From: Rhizobacter sp. Root1238 | Lineage (GTDB): Bacteria > Pseudomonadota > Gammaproteobacteria > Burkholderiales > Burkholderiaceae_C | Direction: 5' to 3' | DNA: 64,000 bases | Assembly: GCF_001425825.1 (NCBI RefSeq) | Contig: NZ_LMDM01000001.1 | Span: 476,257 to 540,256, forward strand | Shown: piece by piece, positions 44,849 through 55,100 of the stretch | Position numbering within the stretch: position 1 is the stretch's first letter | How the letters are laid out: every line of letters starts with the position of its first letter | Notes under the pieces: model-generated | The model's database searches: none | Told to the model about the DNA's origin: nothing | Seen by the model: the letters and a program-made list of their open reading frames with translations, nothing else | Program-made: the position numbers and the translations under genes

Positions 44849-46291
44849 CTACAGGAAGCCGAGCTTCTTCGTCGCGAAGTTCTTCAGGTTCGGCAACACG
44901 GTCGCCAGCTGCGTGTCGCTGGCGCCGAACCAGCCGAGCATCGTCGCGGCGTACTGGTCGACCGAGGTGGTCGGGATCCAGCGGCCCTGCAGCTCCCAGC
45001 TGTCCTTGCCGACATCGTCCGGCCCGCCGAGCGTCAGCGTCGGGAACGTGCCGTAGCTGGCGCCGCCCTTCACCGCGCCGCCGAGCACCAGGTGGTTGCT
45101 GCCCCACGCGTGGTCGGTGCCGTTGCTGTTGTTCGGCGTGAAGGTGCGGCCGAAGTCGCTCTGCGTGAAGGCCGTCACCGCGTCGGCCATGCCGAGGTTC
45201 TTCATCGCGGCATAGAACGCGCCCAGCGCATCGCCGACTTCCTTCAGCAGGTCGGCGTGCGCGCCGGTGGTCGGCCCGCCGGTGACCTGGTTCGCATGCG
45301 TGTCGAAGCTGTCGATCGACGCGAAGAAGATCTGCCGGTTGCCCTGCACCGTGCCGTTGGCGGCGATCAGCTTGGCCACCTGGTACAGCTGCTTGGCGAG
45401 GCCGGTCTTCAGCGTGTTGGCGGAGACCAGCGGCGCGAACGCGCTGTCGATCGCCGCCAGCGCGCCGGTGCCGCCGGGCGTCACCGCCACCGTCGCGGCC
45501 AGGCGGTCCGACACGCTGAAGGCATTGCGCTGCGCCGCCGCATAGGCGTCGGCCAGCGCCGCATCCTGCGCCTGCGCGTACAGCGAATCGATGGCCTTCT
45601 TGCGCGCGGTGTTCGACGCGTTGTTGGTCAGGTCCTTCGGCTGCAGGTTGTAGGCGCCGAAGGTCGCGCCCGGGTCGGGCAGCACCAGCGGCGTCTGCGC
45701 CGACGACAGCCCGAAGCGCGTCGATCCGGCGACCGAGATCACCGGGTTCGCGGTGCCCAGCGCCTCGGACGCGCGGCCGCCCCAGCCGGTGCGGGTCAGC
45801 GAATCGGAGGTGCCGGTCTCCCACAGGATCTGCTGGTCGGAGTGCGAGAACAGGTTGTCGGGCAGCAGGTCGGAGCTGCTCGCCGCGGCGCGGTACTGGT
45901 CCTTCGTCAGCGGCGAGTTCAGCGTGCCCAGGTTCAGCACCGGCGCGAGCTTGCCGTCGCTCCACGCGGTCGACAGCGCCGCGAGCGACGGGTGCAGCCC
46001 GTAGTTGATGCCGGCCAGGTTCACCAGGCTGGCCTTCGGGATCGCGAGGCCTTGCCGCACGTTGGCGTACTGGTCGTAGCGGGTGTCCGTCGGCACGATG
46101 GTGTTGAAGCCGTCGTTGCCGCCGTACATGAAGAGGCAGACCAGCGCCTTGTAGTCGGCCGCGTAGGCCGGCTTCGCGCCGAGCAGCAGGTTGGACAGCG
46201 TGCCGGTGCCGAGCGCGCCGGCCAGCGTGGCGCCGGAGCCGAGCAGCCAGCGGCGGCGGTCGATCGACAGGGGAGCGGAAGAGCGGGTCAT
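44849..46291 (-). CDS. DUF1501 protein, Tat-exported
   Basis: The 480-residue protein begins with a twin-arginine signal ([17 protein letters not shown], cleavage after AYA near 43). It has DUF1501 hallmarks: [36 protein letters not shown] and [12 protein letters not shown] near the C-terminus. DUF1501 proteins have an alkaline-phosphatase/sulfatase-like fold but no proven activity. They are almost always next to a DUF1800 gene, as here with 10 bases between the two. The pair probably acts on an extracellular or periplasmic substrate. Confidence 0.9.
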   Translation of the reverse strand: MTRSSAPLSIDRRRWLLGSGATLAGALGTGTLSNLLLGAKPAYAADYKALVCLFMYGGNDGFNTIVPTDTRYDQYANVRQGLAIPKASLVNLAGINYGLHPSLAALSTAWSDGKLAPVLNLGTLNSPLTKDQYRAAASSSDLLPDNLFSHSDQQILWETGTSDSLTRTGWGGRASEALGTANPVISVAGSTRFGLSSAQTPLVLPDPGATFGAYNLQPKDLTNNASNTARKKAIDSLYAQAQDAALADAYAAAQRNAFSVSDRLAATVAVTPGGTGALAAIDSAFAPLVSANTLKTGLAKQLYQVAKLIAANGTVQGNRQIFFASIDSFDTHANQVTGGPTTGAHADLLKEVGDALGAFYAAMKNLGMADAVTAFTQSDFGRTFTPNNSNGTDHAWGSNHLVLGGAVKGGASYGTFPTLTLGGPDDVGKDSWELQGRWIPTTSVDQYAATMLGWFGASDTQLATVLPNLKNFATKKLGFL

Positions 46292-46301
46292 CGTGCAGTC
46301 C

Positions 46302-48236
46302 TCAGCGTTGGACCTGGTAGTTCGGCGAGGCGAACACGAGGTAGGCGGCCATCTTCACGCGGTTGAGCTTCTGGGCGTCGGTGCTGGCGCCCGACACCGA
46401 CACCGCGGCGATCACGTCGGTGCGCGGCCCGGCCGGCAGCGTCTGGCCGATCGCGAGCATCGACAGCCGGTCGACCAGCTTGGCCGCGTCGGTGGCGTCG
46501 GCGGTGAAGGCCGACAGGTCGACGAGCGTGCCCACCGGGTTCGGCGCGCCGCTGCCGGCCGGCTTCGTGCCGCCCCAGTCGAGCAGGTAGGTCAGGAAGT
46601 TCAGGCGCTCCAGCGCCGAGTTGGCGTTGTGGATGCCGAAGGCCGGGCCGACCAGCGCGGTGCCGGGCACCGGGTAGTCGGGCGGGTAGTAGTTGAAGAC
46701 CGACGGCGGACGGAACACATGCTGGCGCAGGCTGTCGCCCCACCACCAGCTCAGCGAGTCGCCGTCGGTGTTGCCGTTCAGCGCGCGCAGCGTGCCGGTG
46801 AACATCAGCGTCGGCTCGCGCAGCTTGCCGCTGTTGCGCGTCGCGGTCTCGGCACGCGCTTCGCTGTCGAGCAGCACCGCGGCGACGGTGGCGGCCAGGT
46901 CGCCGTTCCTGCCGCTGCCCCAGGTCTTGTCGAAGTACGTGTACTTGCCGCTGCTGAAGGCGGCCGACACGCGGGCCACGTACTGCGGCGTCGGGTTGCT
47001 GGTGACGAGCTGCTGGATCAGCTGCTTGCCGATGAAGGGCGCGGTGTTGGGGTGCGCCATCAGGCTGTCGAGCACGGTCTCGAGCGCGGCCGGGGCCTTG
47101 GTGCCGGCGGCGAGCTTCGCGCCGCCCAGCAGGTCGCGCGCGGCGGTGTCGTGGAACTTGTCGACCGCGACCATGTCGCCGTTGTAGTAGCGGCAGTTCA
47201 TGCCGGTCGGGTAGCAGCCGTACGAGGTGGCGCCGCCGGCCGGGTAGGTCCAGCCGGTCAGCGCGAACGCATAGGCGCGCACCGTGTCGTTGCTGTAGGT
47301 CGGCACGCACTTGCCGGTCTTCAGCGAACCGTCGGTGTGCAGCTCGCAGGTGCCGATGCTGAACAGCTGCAGCAGCTCGCGCGCGTAGTTCTCGTTCGGC
47401 GCGGCCTTGTCGTTGTTCGCGTTGTTCAGGAAGTCGCCCATCACCGGCGACAGCGTCACCTTCTTCAGCACGTCGCGGTAGTTGCCGAACGCGTTGTCGA
47501 GCAGGTTGTTGTAGTAGACGCGGAAGCCGTAGTTGCCGCTGACCTCGAGGCTGTTGACCACGACCACCTGCTGCAGTGCAAACGCGACGCGCTGGCGCAG
47601 CTGGTCGGGCTGCCTCACCGCGTTGCGGTAGAAGTCCCACAGCAGCGGCTCGGTCGAGAACCAGTCGCGCCAGCAGTCGGCCTCGTTGACGTGGGCCGGC
47701 AGCTCGCAGAAGTCGGTGCTGCTGGTGTTCTGGTGGATCTCGCCGGTCTTGCCGCTGGTGTAGCGCGAACTGTTGAGCGCCATCTGCGCGGCGATCCAGC
47801 TCGCGGCGCCCTGCGACTTGATGTCGTTGACGAGGGTCTCGCTCGGGCCGAAGCTGGCCTGGTCGGCGAGGCGGACGGCATCGCGCTGGGTGGCGGAGGC
47901 CGGTGCGGTGGGGGCCGGTGCTGGCGCGGGTGCGGGTGCTGGCGACGGTGCGGGGGCTGGGGCTGGGGCTGGGGCCGGTGAGGGCGACGGGGCCGGCGCA
48001 GGGGCGGGGGCAGGCGAGGGTGACGGCGCGGGAGAGGGCGCGGGCGCAGGGGCCGGCGCGGGGGAAGGGGACGGTGCCGGCGTCGGCGCATCCGACACCG
48101 GCGGCGGGGCGCTGGTGTCCTCGCTGCCCTTGCCGCCGCACGCGGCGAGCAGCGCGACGCTGAGGAATGTGGCCGCCAGGTGTCGGCTTCGGTGGCCGTG
48201 GCTCAAGGCATGGCTCAGGGCGTTTACAAACGGCAT
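46302..48236 (-). CDS. DUF1800 lipoprotein with a Pro-Ala-Ser stalk
   Basis: The 644-residue protein has a lipoprotein signal ([11 protein letters not shown], lipobox Cys at residue 33), then a stalk of about 63 residues made almost only of Pro, Ala and Ser (about 51-113). The large DUF1800 domain follows ([66 protein letters not shown]). The stalk would hold the domain away from the membrane. Function is unknown. The two genes form an operon, DUF1800 first. Start at 48236 is chosen because the lipobox is at the right distance. Confidence 0.9.
   Translation of the reverse strand: MPFVNALSHALSHGHRSRHLAATFLSVALLAACGGKGSEDTSAPPPVSDAPTPAPSPSPAPAPAPAPSPAPSPSPAPAPAPAPSPSPAPAPAPAPAPSPAPAPAPAPAPTAPASATQRDAVRLADQASFGPSETLVNDIKSQGAASWIAAQMALNSSRYTSGKTGEIHQNTSSTDFCELPAHVNEADCWRDWFSTEPLLWDFYRNAVRQPDQLRQRVAFALQQVVVVNSLEVSGNYGFRVYYNNLLDNAFGNYRDVLKKVTLSPVMGDFLNNANNDKAAPNENYARELLQLFSIGTCELHTDGSLKTGKCVPTYSNDTVRAYAFALTGWTYPAGGATSYGCYPTGMNCRYYNGDMVAVDKFHDTAARDLLGGAKLAAGTKAPAALETVLDSLMAHPNTAPFIGKQLIQQLVTSNPTPQYVARVSAAFSSGKYTYFDKTWGSGRNGDLAATVAAVLLDSEARAETATRNSGKLREPTLMFTGTLRALNGNTDGDSLSWWWGDSLRQHVFRPPSVFNYYPPDYPVPGTALVGPAFGIHNANSALERLNFLTYLLDWGGTKPAGSGAPNPVGTLVDLSAFTADATDAAKLVDRLSMLAIGQTLPAGPRTDVIAAVSVSGASTDAQKLNRVKMAAYLVFASPNYQVQR
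47898..48086 (-). repeat. Pro/Ala/Ser-coding low-complexity repeat
   Basis: A 189-base stretch of near two-residue periodicity (Pro-Ala with interspersed Pro-Ser) encodes the extended stalk of the DUF1800 lipoprotein. Such tracts expand and contract easily, so length variation between strains is likely. Confidence 0.75.
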
Positions 48237-48752
48237 GACGCGTCTCGCTTGCTTGCAAATGTGGCGCTTCGTGTCAGCCGGTCACGCCCGTTCGGGGCGT
48301 GTTCCGTCAGGACACGGCGGTCATCCCCGGCGTGCGGGGTGCAGGCAGCAAGGGCAGCAGGATCGGTGCCCACGCACGCGCGCTGAGCCGCCAGCCTTGT
48401 CACGCCATCGACGCGTGACGCGTCGGTGGCGGGGTTCGCATGGGAATCGTCTGAACCTGCACACAAGATGAATGCGCTGGGCGGGCGGCTTGGCCGCCTT
48501 CCGCGATGACCACATCGCCTCGATCTCTTCGTCCGCGCCGAGGCGGCCCATCCGGCACTGCTGATGGCATCGACCATGTTCTCGACAATGCGTCGGTGCT
48601 CACCGACGCAGTCGTCCTCCGCGCGCACCCTGCACGACCCTTCGGGCTTTGCGTAGGGTTTCACCGTGGTGTGGCTGATTGCTCGGTCCGCACATCTCCC
48701 GACCAGCGGTATGCCCCCGACGGGATTCACCGTGCCACCACTGTTCGTCTTA
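48237..48752. other. Intergenic region with two inverted repeats, no confident gene
   Basis: No supported gene is seen in these 516 bases. The hairpin CACGCCC-GTTCG-GGGCGTG lies at 48283-48301 in the leader of the DUF1800 gene. A 13-base arm pair (CGCCATCGACGCG/CGCGTCGGTGGCG, one G-T mismatch) lies at 48403-48431. Open stretches here have compositions unlike the neighbouring genes and no ribosome-binding sites; the part from 48460 to 48730 may be decayed coding DNA, but no family is recognisable. Confidence 0.5.
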
Positions 48753-49145
48753 TCAATTTTTTAATGTCAGGTTGAAGGAATCAAAGCCTTGATCGCTAAG
48801 CAGAAGGCGCACAGTCGCATGGGTACCAAACTGCAATTCAAGCTCGCCTTTCTGGCTGAAACCTGCACTCGTGACAACTTGACCAATCAGATTGATGAAG
48901 CTCACCGCACCCTTCTGGAAAACCCCCAAGTCTTCGTTTTTGCGCACCGTCACCGTCCCGTCGGTGCCAGCCACTTCGAATCCCTCCTCTATATCAATAA
49001 GCGCGCTGTCGGAAAAATCACCTGTTGCTGATAGAGGGTACTTGACGAATTTCAAAGTTATATAGTCGATTGCCGTTAAAACCGAGCAGAGTTGTTGCCC
49101 GATCAATCGGAGTTCGTCGCTAGATTTTTCACTTTTCATGATCAT
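48753..49145 (-). CDS. Candidate immunity protein for the RHS toxin (DUF6188-like)
   Basis: This 130-residue cytoplasmic protein starts with an ATG that overlaps the RHS stop as ATGA, the usual arrangement of an immunity gene. Its residue pattern (LIGQQLCSVLTAIDYITLKF, LIDIEEGFEV, LIGQVVTSAGFSQKGELELQF and a final FDSFNL) resembles DUF6188 proteins: two repeats of L-I-G-x-x-V plus a beta strand. Many of these are found beside polymorphic toxins. A+T content is higher than in the core genes nearby, consistent with exchange. The family call is from memory of the pattern and could not be checked. Confidence 0.6.
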   Translation of the reverse strand: MIMKSEKSSDELRLIGQQLCSVLTAIDYITLKFVKYPLSATGDFSDSALIDIEEGFEVAGTDGTVTVRKNEDLGVFQKGAVSFINLIGQVVTSAGFSQKGELELQFGTHATVRLLLSDQGFDSFNLTLKN

Positions 49146-52100
49146 GGCTTTGGTACCGGTATCGGGTATCCAGGAGGCAACGGTACGTGCGTTTGCCCTT
49201 GCGTTCCGCCGAAATTGCCTTTGGCGGGGTTGTAGGCGCCGACTCCCGGCTTATTCCAGCGCCAGTAACCATCTTCCAATCCAGGAACAGGACTGGAACC
49301 AGGTGGGTCAACTCGAATGTGCTCGCTCCCCTTGTCACTTGATCCTGGCTCAACCCCTGGCGGGGTGGCGATTATTCCACCAGGGCGACGCGGGTTCGGA
49401 ACAATTACCCAGCCGTCCGGGATCGGCGGAGCCTGGGGTGGATTTGTGATTGTCTGTGGATCCTTGGGCGGTTTTGCATTGTTTGTACTTGGTGAAGAAT
49501 CGGGCGCCGCATCTGCCGCCTCGGCAGGCGTGGTCAGCTTATCCCCAGAGGCTCCCGAGCTGGCGACAACGTTGTTCATGAACGTTGCCAATGCCTCCCG
49601 ATTCTCGTAGACGACAGAGCCCACGGCGATCGCGAGAAGAACAACCCGACCCGCCGGGGTCAGTCCCACGATGAGCCGAGACCCTCTGAGCAAGGCTTGC
49701 CCCTGAGGACTGACCGCAAAGTTCTGCAGCGCGCGCAAACCTTCCGCCGCCAATGCCGTGAAGGCCGCAACGCATGAAGGATTTTGCGCACAGCTCGGCG
49801 GATCCATCTTGGCTTTGACTGGAATTGCCGGCAGCGTCGTTTCCGGAGGCCCGTCCTCGTACCCGCTCGGATCGATGGCGTTCAGCGGATCGTTGCGCAC
49901 ATAGCTGTAGCGGTTGTAGCTCTGGCTGTGCCCCGGATGCGAGACGAACGGGTCGGCGCTGATGAAGCGCGCCAGGAACGGGTCGTAAACCCGGCCGTTC
50001 ATGTGCACCAGGCCCATGCTGCCGCGGTCCAGGTGCTCGTGCCCCGTGTAGCCTCGGTCCGTGCCCACGGGTTGGATCAGGTTGAGCGGATCGGCGGCAC
50101 CCACGGTCGGGCCGTTGGCCACGCGACGGTCGCCCCACGGGTCATAGGCCATCCGCTCCATCGCCAACCCGGCCGCATCGGTGACCACACTGATCGAGCC
50201 CAGGTGATCTGCCAGCAGGTACTTCACGTCTTCGGTGCCATTGCTGCGCCGGGTATGAATCGCAACGATCCGGCCGTCGACGGTCACGTAGTGCTTGAAT
50301 TCAATGAGGCCGCTCTGGTTGCTAACTTCCTTTTCGAAGTGGGGTGAATCGAGGTAGACCGTCCTCAGTGAGTTGCCACCTTCGGCCCATGTCTGCTGCA
50401 CACGCTGGTGCTCTGACCCATACAGGAAGCTGCTGACGCCCGACCCGTTGGCCAGCGTGGCCGGCATGTTGAAACTGGTCCATCCGATGCTGCGGCCGGC
50501 TCCCGTCACCATGTTGCCGTTGGCGTCATAGCCGAAGCTGGGGCTTGCCACGCCGTTGAGCGTGCCGCTGACGCTGGCGACAGCATGCGGTCGCACGCTG
50601 CTTGATCCGCTCGGGTTGTACGAATACGAGCCGACGTCCTGCTTGCTCTTCACGTTGCCGATCGAGTCGTAGCTCACGGACTTGACCGCGGCGCCCATCG
50701 GGGCGCCCGCCGCCACCAGTTGCTCGGTGGTCAGACGGCCAAGGTTGTCATAGCCGAAGACTTCATCCGTGCCTGTGACCAGATCCTGCCGGCGCTGCAT
50801 ACGGCCCAGGTTGTCGTAGTTGTAGATCTGGTTCTGGATGCTCGTCGGAGTGGCCGCAACGCCGGCCTGGACCGTGCTCAGGCGACCCGTCAGTGGCTCA
50901 TAGCTTCGAGTGCTCGACAGGCCGTTGCCGTAGCTTTCGCTGACCACCTTGCCATCCGCATTGGCGGCGGTGCGCGTCCAGTAGGTGGTGGCACCGTTGC
51001 CCACGCTGCTCAGGAAGCCGAGCGGCGTGTAGTTGTATTGCAGGCTGAGCGGCAGTGCACCCGTGCTGGCGGGATAGGTCACGCCTTGCAGCCGGCCGGC
51101 ATCGTCATAGCTCCACCGCACCACATAGTCGGCATCGACATGATGGATCTGCGTCGTCAGCCGTCCCAGGCTGTCGTAGGCATTGCGACGCCAGTAGCCG
51201 TTGTCGGCCGTCGCTTCGCACAGTTGGCCCTTCGCCTTGTTGCAATCGACACCAGCCTGCGTAGCCTCGAAGTACCAGCGGCTGGTCAGGTCCGGCTCGT
51301 GCCGCTCCGTCATGCGACCGAGGCGGTCGTAGACATAGTCCGTCCCCTGCCCCTTCGCATCGGTGAGGTGGGTCACTTGGCCGAGGTTGTCCACCGTGTA
51401 GGTCCAGCGCCCCAGGTCGGGATCGTTCAGCGCGGTCTTTCTGCCGCGCAGGTCGTACTCGGTCACGATCTCGTTGCCCTTGGCATCGGTGCTCTTCGCG
51501 AGGTTGCCCCACGCATCGTAGGCATACGTCACAGCACTGGCATCCGCCGAGCCTTCGGCATTGACCGAGGTGACGAGTCGGCCCTGGCTGTTGACAGTCT
51601 CACGGGTCACCACGCCGTTGACGTTGGTCGTGGTGCGGTTGCGGCCGTCGTAGCCGTACACGACCGTCGTGTCATCAGGCAGTTGGGCCAACACGACGCG
51701 CCCCAGTGGGTCATGGCCGAACTGGGTCCAACGAATGCGCGGCTCACCGATGCGGTAGTTCGCTGCCTCATAGGCCACGCGTCCCAAGTTGTCGAACAAC
51801 CGCTCCCGGTAGATGTCTTGCCCGTCGAATCCCGACTCGACACTGAGCACCGGCCGGCTCAATGAGTCGTAGTAGATCCGCGACGGCGGTGAAACCGTCA
51901 CGCCGCTGGCGACCACGGTTTCGGTGCGCTTCACCACGAAGGCCGACGCTCCTGTACACCCGACGCAGGCCTGGTAGGTGAGCGACTCGCGTGTGCCGTC
52001 CGCACGGGTCGCGGTGAGCAGTCGCCCGAATGGGTCGTAGGTCCATTCGGTGGTCAGCAGGTTCGGGCCCTGCAGCGTCAGCATGGTCCCGAGTCGCCAG

Positions 52101-55100
52101 TCGAAAGTTCGGGTCTCGCGATGACTCAACGCGTTGTCGATGGTGAGCGGCAACCGCCCCTGCGCGTCATAGGCCAGCGTGGTCTCGGTGCGCGGCGTGA
52201 TCTGGGCTCCGCTGACATTGCGGGTCTTGAGATTGCCGTAGTCGTCATAGGTGAAGTCGGTCACCAGCCGAAGGTTGGTCTGCGCGCCGCCACCGTTGTT
52301 CGGCTCGGTGATGCGCTGCTGGAGCAGCCCGTTCGAGAAGTAGCTGTTCGAGGTGGTTCGAGTGCTGCCCGGTGCATTGGGGGCTGTGGCCGAGACGCTC
52401 ACGACGGCCGGCTGGCAAAGGATCCAGTTTGCCGTGTCGTTCGCGTAGTTGACCGACAGTGCCATGCTGAAGCCGTCCGGCGCGCCGCTCGATGTCTTGT
52501 AGACGGTCGCGACTTGCTGCGCATTGCCACAGATCGGGTCGTAGGCACTGGCCGTTGTCTCGACCCAGTTCTTGAAGGCCCCGTTGTGATCGTTCGTCTT
52601 CTCGATCGTGGTGGTGGCCTGAACCGTGGCAACGCCCCCTTGAAGATTGGTGTCGTACCCGTAAGTGGTGTCGGTCAGCACCATGCCGGTATCGCTGATG
52701 AACTTCACGCTCTGCGGAAAGCCCGTCAGTGGGAACGACTGGTATCTACTGCTGCGGGTCCGCAGGCCCGTTGGCGAGATCACGCTGACAGCCGCATACC
52801 CGAGGAAGCCGCGCCCCGACAAGTCGACCCGCGATCCCTCGTAGGCATATCGATCCTCGTACGTGCCCCCCATGCCATCGCTGGTCACGACACGCTGGAC
52901 GACATGGCTGGTGTCTTGAAGGTCGAGGCTGGGATACGCAGCACCACTGCCCTTGGTATAGACGCCCAGATCCGTGAGCGGTCGGTACTCGACGGAGGCC
53001 GAAGCGCCCAGGCCATTGACGACGCCCGCGAGCTGGTCGGGGATCTTGGCGGGTGCCGAGATGCAATGCGGCGTGCTCGCCGTCCCAGTGCCTGTTCGAT
53101 AGCAGAGGTCCGCCTTGCCGTCACCCGTCGCGTCCGCGACCGAGCCATGCCTGTCCCACGTGCCGAGGGGAGCCTGGAATGTCGTCCCGAACCCCGTCCC
53201 GGTCGACAACGTGCACTCCAGGTACGCGTTCGGGCTGGCCGTGCCGGTGACCCAACCGCGCACGCGGCAGAAGTCGGCCTTGCCATCGCCGTTGACGTCG
53301 GGCCACATGCGGGAGGTGTCCATGGCGGCCGATCTCGCGTAGCCGACCTGGAGCGTGGTAGACGTGATGGTGTCGCCGAAGCCGACACCGGTTGCCAGCG
53401 TGCACAGCAAGGATCCAGTGGGGTCGTCGGTGTTGTCGGTCGTGCTCTCCACGCGGCAAAAGTCGGCCAAACCATCACCGTTGACATCGACCCACGCGAG
53501 CCCCTTGCCGACAGCGTCCCCGAGCGATACCGTTCCAGTGGCCTTCTCAGTCGCGAATCCGGACGGTCCCCACTGGCGACAATGAGCGCCCGTGATATCT
53601 ACGTAGCAAAGCGACAAGATGCCGTCGCCGGTGATGTCGACCCAGTCGGCCGACTTGACCGAGCTGGGCATGGGACCCTGAACCACCGCGGGTGCAAACC
53701 CGGTGCCGGTCGAGAGACTGCACTGCGCCCAATACGGCGTCTGGAATCCGTAGGTGATCGCACAGTGATCGGCTCGGCCATCACCGTCGACATCGATGAA
53801 CTGGTTTCGGCTGTGGATGCGCGTCGCCCACGAAGGCACCTGTATCGTCGCCAGCACACCGTCCGCCTTCATGGCGAAGCAAACGTTCTGCCCGCAGATA
53901 TCCTGGACACCGTCACCGTTGACGTCGACGAAAAACACCTCGGCACTGAGGAGTGATCCCACCTTGAGCGGCAGCGCAGGTGCATCGCCGGGCCGGGTCA
54001 GTGCGCACAGCACGTCGAAGATCGTCGGGTCTTCGATGCCGAGCGGAACATTGGCGGTCACGGCGCAGTGGTCCGGGCGGCCGTCTCCGTTCACATCCAT
54101 CCAGTTATCCCTTGCCAAGGCCCCGGTGAACAGCGCTCCCCATTGCTGCTCGTCGCTGGGCAGGTCGACGGTGCTGCCGACGAAGCCCACTGGTGCGTCG
54201 TTCCAGGTGAACGTCGTCGCTGGCAGGCACACACCGCTGCCCGCGCATTCGGTGATGTCATTGACGCGCGAGCGCCCAGTCGACATGCCAATGGAATAGG
54301 CAAGTCGATAGTCCTTGACCAGCGTGGAGCCGGCGTAGGTCTTGACGTGCGCCAACCGTGCCGTGCTGTTGATCTTCGCGCCCCGCACATACCGCAGATC
54401 TGCATCGGGCCTGGCGAAGTCGTATTCGAAGCGGACCGAGTTGTACGGCAGGATCGGCGTGCTGGCGATCGCATTGCCGGTGTAGTCGATGCGACTCGGA
54501 TAGAGCTGCCCGGTTGCAGCGTCGAACGTGTACGTCACCGTGTAGAAGTTGCCCCGCGCGTCGGTCACCTTGTTCAGCGCCCATTGCAATGGCGTGGCCT
54601 GGCCCGAAAGGATCATTCGCGCATCGGCGGTGGCGCCGTACTCCACCAGGGTGCCATCGCGCCGCCATGCCTTGAACGAGGCGGGCCCGTTCCCGCTGGT
54701 TCCCATTGCGACAACCTTGACGTAGCCGTCCACTTCCGTGCGGTACTCGCTGAACGGAACGCCATACGCGCCACTGCCCACGAGATTGAGTCGCTGTCCG
54801 TCCATGCAGAATCGATCATCGAAGGTCAGCAACACGCCGGCACGCACGCCGTCTTGCGCCTGGGTGCGCGGGCAGCGGGTGATCGCGCCGAGACCCGCCA
54901 GCGACCAGCCCATGCCGATCACGCCGTTGCCGCCGGTGCTGTCGTACTGCAAGGAGACCGCGGGCACCATCCCCGCCGTACCGGGCGGGACGGTGATCGG
55001 GACGTTGTACTGTGCCGCTCCGATGGCGTTCACCGTCAACGCGCCGGCCAGCGTGCCGGGCATACCGCTGCCGTTGGAGGGCAACGGCGCATTGAATTCG

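Noticed and set aside
47898..48086. Short-period repeat resembling a CRISPR-like array
   Set aside because: It has no spacer-repeat structure; it encodes a Pro/Ala/Ser stalk in frame inside a clear gene.
48224..48730. Minus-strand ORF between DUF1800 and the immunity gene
   Set aside because: Arg/Ser-rich, no family resemblance, no ribosome-binding site, and it overlaps the start of DUF1800.
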